This document shows, piece by piece, positions 58,082 through 64,000 of a stretch of DNA of 64,000 bases. The stretch is taken from the NCBI RefSeq assembly GCF_001646665.1, contig NZ_LWBU01000300.1, positions 1 to 64,000 of the forward strand. The letters are read 5' to 3'. The notes beneath the pieces are model-generated. The model worked only from the letters and a program-made list of their open reading frames with translations, was not told the origin of the DNA and ran no database searches. Each line of letters starts with the position of its first letter. Positions within the stretch are counted from its first letter, which is position 1. Made by a program: the position numbers and the translations under genes. This DNA comes from Streptomyces noursei. Its GTDB lineage: Bacteria; Actinomycetota; Actinomycetes; Streptomycetales; Streptomycetaceae.

Positions 58082-59302
58082 ATGACTGCCCCTCAGGAGA
58101 CGGACGTCTTCCCCCTCACCGGCTCGACCTACCGTGGTCCCGCCCCGCGGTACGCGGAGCTGCGGGCGGAGCAGCCCGTGGTGAAGGTTCCGACGGCGGG
58201 CGGCGTGGACGCCTGGCTGATCACCCGGTACGAGGACGTGCGCCGGCTGTCCGCCGACCCGCGGCTCAGCCGCGCCCTCGCCTGCGGGCCCGGCGCGCCG
58301 CGCATCGGCGGGACGATGCACACCACGCCCGAGATGATCATTTCGCTGGACTCGCCCGAGCACTCCCGGCTGCGCAAGCTGGTCGCCGGCGCCTTCACCC
58401 TGCGCCGCGTCGAGCGGATGCGGGCCAACGTGCAGAAGGTCACCGACGAACTGCTCGACGACATGGAGGCCAAGGGCGGCACCGTCGACCTCGTACAGCA
58501 GCTGGCGCTGCCCCTGCCGCTGACCGTCATCGGCGAACTGCTCGGGGTGCCCTCGGAGGACCTGCGCAAGTTCGAGAAGTGGGCGCGCGCCTTCGCCACG
58601 GTGGACGACCGGGCCGGCGGCGAGGAGTCCCTGAACGGCCTGGCGAAGCTGAGCGAGTACATCGTGGGGCTGATCGCGGACAAGCGCGCGAACCCCACCG
58701 ACGACATGCTGTCCGAACTGATCGCGGCCCGCGACAACGACGACCGGCTCAGCGAGCCGGAGCTCGTGACCTTCGGCTTCACCCTCATCGGCGCCGGTTT
58801 CGACACCACGGCGAACCAGCTCGCCAACTCGGTGCTGGCGCTGCTGGCGGACGGCCAGGAGCAGTGGCGGTGGCTGGCGGAGGACCGCGGCCGCATCCCC
58901 ACCGCGGTGGAGGAACTGCTGCGCCACGTCAACCTGTTCGCCACCGACACCTCCGGCTTCCCGCGCATCGCGGCGGAGGACATCGAGGTCGGCGGGGTGA
59001 CGATAGAGAAGGGCGACGCGGTGCTGCTCGCCCTCGCCTCCGCCAACCGGGACGAGACGGTCTTCACGGACCCCGACCGGCTCGACCTGGCCCGCGAGCA
59101 CAACCCGCACATCTCCTTCGGCCACGGCGTCCACTACTGCCTCGGCAAGCACCTGGGGCGGATGGAGATGGAGATCGCCCTCGACGGTCTGGTACGCCGC
59201 TTCCCGGACCTGCGGCTCGCGGTGCCCGAGAGCGAACTGCCCTGGCACAACGGCGAGATCAACCACACCCTCACCAGCCTCCCGGTCACCTGGGGCGCGT
59301 GA
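58082..59302 (+). CDS. cytochrome P450
   Basis: A 406-residue class I bacterial P450 (CYP105/107-like size). The I-helix is LIGAGFDTTANQ (near residue 243), the ExxR region is AVEELLRH, and the haem ligand is Cys353 in SFGHGVHYCLG. Electron partners are plausibly the ferredoxin (62194) and ferredoxin reductase (60935). ATG 58082 behind GGAGGTG. Substrate cannot be predicted. Confidence 0.95.
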   Translation: MTAPQETDVFPLTGSTYRGPAPRYAELRAEQPVVKVPTAGGVDAWLITRYEDVRRLSADPRLSRALACGPGAPRIGGTMHTTPEMIISLDSPEHSRLRKLVAGAFTLRRVERMRANVQKVTDELLDDMEAKGGTVDLVQQLALPLPLTVIGELLGVPSEDLRKFEKWARAFATVDDRAGGEESLNGLAKLSEYIVGLIADKRANPTDDMLSELIAARDNDDRLSEPELVTFGFTLIGAGFDTTANQLANSVLALLADGQEQWRWLAEDRGRIPTAVEELLRHVNLFATDTSGFPRIAAEDIEVGGVTIEKGDAVLLALASANRDETVFTDPDRLDLAREHNPHISFGHGVHYCLGKHLGRMEMEIALDGLVRRFPDLRLAVPESELPWHNGEINHTLTSLPVTWGA

Positions 59303-59414
59303 CCGTTCGTTCCGTCCCGTCCTCCGGGGCGCCGCGAGCACGTCGCGGCGCCCCGGCGGGTCCACGACGGGCCCGCGCAGGACCGGACGGGAGCCGCGCG
59401 GGGCGTACGGAAAA

Positions 59415-59450
59415 GCCGGTCCCGGCCACCCCTCGGTGGCCGGGACCGGC
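59415..59450. terminator. bidirectional terminator between P450 and VOC genes
   Basis: GCCGGTCCCGGCCACC (59415-59430) pairs exactly with 59435-59450 around loop CCTC, between convergent genes. Confidence 0.85.
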
Positions 59451-59473
59451 TCCGTGCTCCCGCCCGTGCGGGA

Positions 59474-60247
59474 TCAGCCCGCGTCCTTCACCGGGCCCAT
59501 GACGGCGAAGCGCGCGCCCTGGTCGTCGGAGACGAGCGCCGAGCGGCCGAAGGGGCTGTCGGACGGCTCACGGCTCACGCTGCCGCCCAGTTCGCGGACC
59601 TTCGCCACGGTCGCGTCGGTGTCCGCGACGGAGAAGTAGACGAGGGCGTGCGCGGGGACCTCCTCCGGAATGAACGCGCCCATCTGGAGGCGCCCGGCGG
59701 TCGGCGCCTGCGCGCCGGGGGCGAACCACAGCTTGAAGTCGAACTCCGTGCCCTCGGAGATCTGCTGCCCCTTGAAGTCGAACACCGTCTCGTAGAACGG
59801 GTCGACGTCGGCCTTGGCCCGGGTGTAGATCTCCGGCCAGAAGAACGAGCCGGGCACGCCCTGGAGGGCGAAGCCGGCCCGGGTGCCGGCCTGCCACGCG
59901 CCGAAGGCGGCGCCGCCCGGGTCGACGGCCTGGAGCACGGTGCCCGCGTCGGCGACCGGGAACGGGCCGCCCGTCACCTTGCCGCCCGCCTCCGCGATGC
60001 GGCGGGCGAGGGCCTCCACGTCGGGCGTGGCGAAGTACAGGTTCCACGCGGTGGGCGCGCCGTCCCGCGCGGGGACGAGCGCCGCCACGTCCTTGCCGTC
60101 CTTGAGCGCCGGCGTGTAGTCGCCGAACGCCTCCGCACCGGCCTCGAACGTCCAGCCGAACAGCTCGCCGTAGAAGCGCTTGCCCGCCTCCAGGTCGGCC
60201 ACGGTCAGGTCCACCCAGCAGGGGGTTCCAGCATCGAACGAGGTCAT
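59474..60247 (-). CDS. two-domain VOC (glyoxalase/bleomycin-resistance) family protein
   Basis: A 257-residue protein made of two VOC repeats: residues about 8-115 (CWVDLTVADLEAGKRFYGEL) and 135-250 (FFWPEIYTRAKADVDPFYET, VYFSVADTDATVAKVRELGG). Such proteins bind metals and small molecules, or sequester toxic metabolites. ATG 60247. It may be a resistance or tailoring gene of the right-hand cluster, or housekeeping; context does not decide. Confidence 0.87.
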   Translation of the reverse strand: MTSFDAGTPCWVDLTVADLEAGKRFYGELFGWTFEAGAEAFGDYTPALKDGKDVAALVPARDGAPTAWNLYFATPDVEALARRIAEAGGKVTGGPFPVADAGTVLQAVDPGGAAFGAWQAGTRAGFALQGVPGSFFWPEIYTRAKADVDPFYETVFDFKGQQISEGTEFDFKLWFAPGAQAPTAGRLQMGAFIPEEVPAHALVYFSVADTDATVAKVRELGGSVSREPSDSPFGRSALVSDDQGARFAVMGPVKDAG

Positions 60248-60333
60248 GTCCTGCCTCTCTCGGTCGCGTACGCGGTACACGTCGTCACGGTCGTCCGCAC
60301 CGTATCCGCGGAGCCTCGAGCCCCGGACGAGCG

Positions 60334-60372
60334 GCGCCCGCGCCCCGCTCGTGAGGAGCGGGGCGCGGGCGC
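60334..60372 (-). terminator. stem-loop terminator after the ferredoxin operon
   Basis: GCGCCCGCGCCCCGCTC (60334-60350) is exactly complementary to 60356-60372 with loop GTGAG, 37 bp after the stop of the secreted-protein gene. Confidence 0.88.
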
Positions 60373-60408
60373 GCGGTGGGGGGTGGGGGATGGGGCGGGC
60401 GCGCGGCG

Positions 60409-60942
60409 TCAGCGCGCGGCGGCCACCCGGCTCGCGGAGCTGCTCACCGTGACCGGGCCGAGCAGGGCACCGGTCTTCTCGTTCTTGGTGAAGGCGACCG
60501 CCGTCGTGCTGAACTTGTCGCCCTTGACGCGGCCCATGTGGACGGCGTGGACCGTGCCCGGGTAGACGCCCTCGGCGGGCTCCTCCGGGCCGTCGTGGGT
60601 GATGTAGAACGAGAAGGACCCGTCCGGCCGGGCGGTCCAGTAACCGCTGCCCGGGTACTCGGGGTTGCCGTTCTCGTCGGGCGCCCCGTCGGTGGTGAGC
60701 GTGTGGTCCGCGGCGAAGGTGAACCGCGAGACGGTTCTCGCCGCGCCGGGACCGGTGCCTATGGTCACCGTGGTCTCCCAGGTGCCCGTGAGGGCCGGCT
60801 GCTGCTTCCCGGTCTCGGGCGTGGCGGTCGCCGTGGCGGTCCCGGCGCCCACCAGGGCCACCGTCATGGCGAGCCAGACACCGGTCGTGCGCAGGGAGCG
60901 GCGGCCGGCGCGGGAGGAGGGGACGAGGGTGGAGTTACGCAT
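60409..60942 (-). CDS. secreted protein of unknown function
   Basis: A 177-residue exported protein. The N-terminus has a twin-Arg-like basic region and a hydrophobic core (VWLAMTVALVGAGTATATA), cleavage expected near residue 40. The mature part (GTWETTVTIGTGPGAARTVS, YWTARPDGSFSFYITHDG, VHAVHMGRVKGDKF) looks like an all-beta lipocalin/SnoaL-like barrel, perhaps a ligand-binding or lyase domain. Its ATG at 60942 overlaps the ferredoxin-reductase stop by 8 bp, so it is translated with that operon. I do not recognise the family with certainty. Confidence 0.75.
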   Translation of the reverse strand: MRNSTLVPSSRAGRRSLRTTGVWLAMTVALVGAGTATATATPETGKQQPALTGTWETTVTIGTGPGAARTVSRFTFAADHTLTTDGAPDENGNPEYPGSGYWTARPDGSFSFYITHDGPEEPAEGVYPGTVHAVHMGRVKGDKFSTTAVAFTKNEKTGALLGPVTVSSSASRVAAAR

Positions 60943-62194
60943 GGGTGAGCCTTTCCTGGGGTCTGCGGGCAAGGGTCTTGAGGTCGAAGCCCGGCCGGCG
61001 CACGTCGTCGGCCGTCAGTTCCGTACCGGAGGCGAGCAGGCGCCGGGCGATGCCGTGGTCGGCCGGCCGGTTCACCGACTCCACGCCGGTCAGCCGGCCG
61101 TCGCGGAAGCAGAAGACGGAGAAGCGGCCGCCCTCCGGATCGCCGGCGAGCACCGTCTCGTCGTGCCCGGCGGTCAGCCCGGCGATCTGGAGGCGCATGT
61201 CGTACTGCTCCGACCAGAACCATGGGACGGCCGTGTACGGCACGCGGTCGCCGCAGATCCCGGCGGCGACGACCTTGGCCTGGTCGGAGGCGTTCTGCAC
61301 CGACTCCAGCCGGACGTGGCGGCCCGCGTGCGGGCTGGGGAAGCGGGCGCAGTCGCCCAGCGCGTAGATGTCGGGGTCGTCGGTGCGCAGCTGGGCGTCG
61401 ACCACGATGCCGTCGCCGACCTGCAGTTCGGCGAGCGTCGCCAGTTCCGTGTTCGGCAGTACGCCGATGCCGACCACCACCAGGTCGGCGGGGATGCGTT
61501 CCGCGCCGTCGAGCTCCACGACCTCCACGCGGCCGGCGGCGCTCCCCCACAGGGCGGTCACCTCGCGACTCAGCAGGATCCGCACGCCCGCCTCGGCGTG
61601 CCGGGCGACCAGGCGCGACGACATCGTGGGGGTGAGCGCCCGGGCCAGCGCGCGGGACTGCGCCTCCACCACGGTCACCTCGTGGCCGAGCTTCCGGGCG
61701 GTGGCGGCCAGCTCGAGCCCGATGAATCCGGCGCCGATCACCACGAGCCGGCGCGGCGGGCCGGTCAGCCGCTTCCGCAGGTCCTCGGCGTCGGCGAGAC
61801 CGCGCAGGGTCAGCACACCGGACAGCGACACCGCGCCCGGCACGGGCAGCGTGCGGGGACGGGCCCCGGTGGCCAGGACGAGGCTGTCGTACGGCAGCGT
61901 CGTACCCGTCTCCAGGAGCACGGTCCGCCGCTCCCGGTCGATCTTCGCCGCCCGGGTGCCCGACACCACTTCGACGTCCTGGGCGGCGAAGAAGGCACGC
62001 GGGCGCAGTTCGAGGTCACCGGCGGCCGTGTCGCCGGTGAGGAAACCCTTCGACAGGGGCGGCCGCTGGTACGGCAGCACGGGCTCGTCCCCGACCAGGG
62101 TGAGGCGGCCCCGGTAGCCCCGGCCGCGCAGTGCCGCGGCGGTGTCGAGCCCGCCCTGGCCCGCGCCGATGACGACGACTCCTCGCGGGCCCAT
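60935..62194 (-). CDS. FAD-dependent ferredoxin reductase
   Basis: A 419-residue putidaredoxin-reductase-type flavoprotein. The FAD motif is VVVIGAGQGGLDTAAALRGRG, followed by PYQRPPLSKGFL, the NAD motif LVVIGAGFIGLELAATARKLG (near 150) and IYALGDCARF (near 283). It transfers electrons from NAD(P)H to the ferredoxin encoded upstream (TGATG overlap) for the P450. ATG 62194. Confidence 0.92.
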   Translation of the reverse strand: MGPRGVVVIGAGQGGLDTAAALRGRGYRGRLTLVGDEPVLPYQRPPLSKGFLTGDTAAGDLELRPRAFFAAQDVEVVSGTRAAKIDRERRTVLLETGTTLPYDSLVLATGARPRTLPVPGAVSLSGVLTLRGLADAEDLRKRLTGPPRRLVVIGAGFIGLELAATARKLGHEVTVVEAQSRALARALTPTMSSRLVARHAEAGVRILLSREVTALWGSAAGRVEVVELDGAERIPADLVVVGIGVLPNTELATLAELQVGDGIVVDAQLRTDDPDIYALGDCARFPSPHAGRHVRLESVQNASDQAKVVAAGICGDRVPYTAVPWFWSEQYDMRLQIAGLTAGHDETVLAGDPEGGRFSVFCFRDGRLTGVESVNRPADHGIARRLLASGTELTADDVRRPGFDLKTLARRPQERLTHA

Positions 62195-62517
62195 CAGCTC
62201 TGCGCCTCCGGCAGGTGCACGACGAGCCCGTCGATCGCCTCCGTCACCGGCAGCTGGCAGCTCAGCCGGCTGTGCTCGGTGCGCTCGCAGGCCGTCCCGT
62301 ACAGGACGTCGTCCTCGACGGAGTCCATCTCGGGCAGCGGCAGTTCGTTCGCCTCGTCGACGTAGACGTGGCACGTGCCGCACTGGGCGGACCCGCCGCA
62401 CTGGGCCTCGATGCCCTCGACGCCGTTCAGCTTCGCACCGCGCATGACCGTGTTCGGCGCCTCGACGTCGACGATGGTGACGGTGCCGCTCGGATGCTTG
62501 TACGTGATCTTGGCCAT
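62194..62517 (-). CDS. [2Fe-2S] ferredoxin (adrenodoxin/putidaredoxin type)
   Basis: A 107-residue ferredoxin with cluster ligands in QCGGSAQCGTCHVYV (Cys-x5-Cys-x2-Cys) and a fourth Cys in RLSCQLPV. The end HLPEAQS is typical of putidaredoxin-like proteins. First gene of a ferredoxin-reductase-secreted protein operon. Redox partner of the P450 at 58082 (inference). Confidence 0.93.
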   Translation of the reverse strand: MAKITYKHPSGTVTIVDVEAPNTVMRGAKLNGVEGIEAQCGGSAQCGTCHVYVDEANELPLPEMDSVEDDVLYGTACERTEHSRLSCQLPVTEAIDGLVVHLPEAQS

Positions 62518-62668
62518 GCGCTCTCCTCTGGAGTGTCGACCGGCTGGCGGAGATACGGCCAGGACTGTGACGACGGCCCCTGGGGGCGCGGTGGAGGGGG
62601 CCTCGAAGGGGCGGGCGGCTCGACCCGACCGCTATCGCGCTTCGATCGGGCGCGCGCAGCGTGCCGCC

Positions 62669-64000
62669 ATGACTGCTGCCCGGACGCCGAACACGGCCGC
62701 CCCGCCCACCCCGCCCGCCTCACGCGCCACGACCGGCAGCCGGCTCCGGCTCGTCCTGGTCGCCTGCTGCCTGGGCCAGTTCATGAACGTGCTGGACGCC
62801 TCCGTGGTGAACGTGGCCCTCCCCGTCATCGCGGAGGACCTGCGCTTCGACCGGCACAACCTCCAACTGGTCAACAACGCCTACACCGTGGTCGTCTGCG
62901 GGTTCCTGCTGCTCGGCGGGCGCCTCGCCGACCTGTTCGGCCAGCGCAGGATCTTCCTGTGCGGAGTCGGGCTGTTCACCCTCGCCAGCACCGTCGGCGG
63001 AGCGGCGGACGACCCCGCCACCCTGGTCCTCGCCCGCGCCTTCCAGGGGCTGGGCGCGGCCGTCATGGCCCCGGCCACCCTCACCGTCCTCGGCACCACG
63101 TTCACCCGGCCGGACGCCCGCGCCAAGGCGTTCGGCTGGTGGAGCGCGGTCTCCGGCGCCGCCGGCGCGATCGGGGTGCTGCTCGGCGGCGTGATCACCG
63201 AGTTCTTCTCCTGGCGCTGGATCCTGCTGATCAACCTGCCCATCGGCATCGCGCTGTTCGCCGCCGTGTGCTGGGTGGTCCCCGAGTCCCCGGCCCGGCA
63301 GGAGCGGCGCACCCTCGACGTGCCCGGCGCGGTGACGGTCACCCTCGGCCTGATGGCCGCCGTCCACGGCGTCTCCGAGGCCCACGTCCACGGCTGGGGC
63401 TCACCGCGCGTCCTGGGGCCGCTGCTCGCGGGCGCGGCCCTGCTCGCCGTCTTCCTCGTCATCCAGGCCCGGTTCGCCGCACACCCGCTGGTACCGCTCG
63501 GGATCTTCCGCAACCGCGCGGTCGCCGCCGCCAACCTCGTGGCGTTCTTCGGCATCGCCGCGCTCTTCAGCACCTTCTACTTCTTCACCCTGCTGCTCCA
63601 GCAGGTCCTCGGCTACACCCCGCTGCAGACCGGGCTCGGCTATCTGCCGCTGTCGCTGGGCATCGCGCTCGGCGGCTGGGGCATCGCCTCCGTGGTGCCC
63701 CGCAGCGGCCCCCGCCCGGTGCTGATCGGCGGGCTCGCCCTGTCCAGCGCGGGCCTGCTGTGGCTCTCGCGCACGGACGCGACGGCCTCGTACACCACCG
63801 ACGTGCTCGGCCCGGTGCTGCTCCTCGGCTTCGGCATGGGCGCCGTGCTCAACGCGACGACCAACGCGGCCACCGCCGGCCTCCCCGCGCACCAGGCGGG
63901 CCTCGCGTCCGGCCTGCTCAACACCACCCGCCAACTGGGCAGCGCGGTGGGCCTCGTGACCCTCGCCGCCCTGTCCACCGCCCGCATCGACGGCACCGGC
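62669..64000 (+). CDS. MFS drug efflux transporter, DHA2 (14-TM) family, 3' truncated by window
   Basis: 444 codons are visible without a stop. After an Ala/Pro-rich 25-residue start the protein shows LGQFMNVLDASVVNVALPVI (TM1 with the DHA2 motif), GGRLADLFGQRRIFLCG (motif A) and many further hydrophobic helices. EmrB/QacA-type pumps commonly export polyketides (compare ActII-ORF2). Divergent from the ferredoxin operon with a 151-bp promoter region between. Probably the exporter of the right-hand cluster. Confidence 0.9.
   Translation, partial: MTAARTPNTAAPPTPPASRATTGSRLRLVLVACCLGQFMNVLDASVVNVALPVIAEDLRFDRHNLQLVNNAYTVVVCGFLLLGGRLADLFGQRRIFLCGVGLFTLASTVGGAADDPATLVLARAFQGLGAAVMAPATLTVLGTTFTRPDARAKAFGWWSAVSGAAGAIGVLLGGVITEFFSWRWILLINLPIGIALFAAVCWVVPESPARQERRTLDVPGAVTVTLGLMAAVHGVSEAHVHGWGSPRVLGPLLAGAALLAVFLVIQARFAAHPLVPLGIFRNRAVAAANLVAFFGIAALFSTFYFFTLLLQQVLGYTPLQTGLGYLPLSLGIALGGWGIASVVPRSGPRPVLIGGLALSSAGLLWLSRTDATASYTTDVLGPVLLLGFGMGAVLNATTNAATAGLPAHQAGLASGLLNTTRQLGSAVGLVTLAALSTARIDGTG

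Overview
The window is from a high-GC actinomycete, almost certainly a Streptomyces. The evidence is GC-rich third codon positions, GTG/TTG starts, rare TTA codons, a hopanoid-type dxs/aminotransferase pair, a conservon, and a complete streptomycin-type gene set.

Left flank (1-18.3 kb) is mostly conserved chromosome. It holds the end of a likely ispG, dxs and an hpnO-like aminotransferase (hopanoid/isoprenoid block). Next come an XRE-cupin regulator with a 38-aa membrane protein, a tyrosine phosphatase, and a LysM/M23 cell-wall peptidase behind a c-di-AMP (ydaO-type) riboswitch. An SGNH hydrolase, a TetR regulator and an MBL-fold hydrolase follow, then a conservon (cvnA-B-C-D plus a GAF gene), an alpha/beta hydrolase, an AhpD-like protein, a MITE-like element and a split transketolase. 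A tRNA-Pro(GGG) with a strong terminator closes this part.

Centre (18.46-50.17 kb) is a streptomycin-type biosynthetic gene cluster. The order is strU(-), strV, strW, stsG, stsF, stsE, stsD (+), stsC(-), stsB, stsA (+), strO(-), strN, strB2, strM (+), strL, strE, strD (-), strR, strA, strB1, strF, strG, strH, strI, strK, strS, strT (+). Known or proposed roles combine as follows. StrI, StsC, the kinases StsE/StrN, StrB1, the phosphatase StrO, StsB and StsA build streptidine-6-phosphate from myo-inositol. StrD, StrE, StrM and StrL make dTDP-dihydrostreptose. StrF, StrG, StrS, StrT and StsG are candidates for the N-methyl-L-glucosamine part. StrH is a glycosyltransferase. StrV/StrW export a 6-phosphorylated product that secreted StrK dephosphorylates, and StrA re-phosphorylates drug in the cytoplasm. 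StrR is the activator: three GTTCGACTG-N11-CAGTCGAAC sites are present (strU/strV, stsC/stsB, and inside strR). strR (codon 5) and strO (codon 110) carry TTA codons. Features worth a second look are a Cys-to-Gly change at the catalytic position of StrB2, an asymmetric exporter, and an H-x-A iron motif in the stsF product.

Right flank (50.2-64 kb) looks like the edge of a second specialised-metabolite cluster: LysR, a DUF6817-ketopantoate reductase fusion, an NTF2/SnoaL protein, a 54-aa peptide gene, an MBL hydrolase, a flavin reductase, an ActIII-type ketoreductase, an SRPBCC protein, an acyl-CoA-dehydrogenase-like monooxygenase, P450, ferredoxin reductase, ferredoxin and a DHA2 MFS pump that runs off the window. 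No ketosynthase is visible, so any core synthase must lie beyond 64 kb or elsewhere.

Functional names rest on reading motifs, gene order and memory of the families; no database search was possible.
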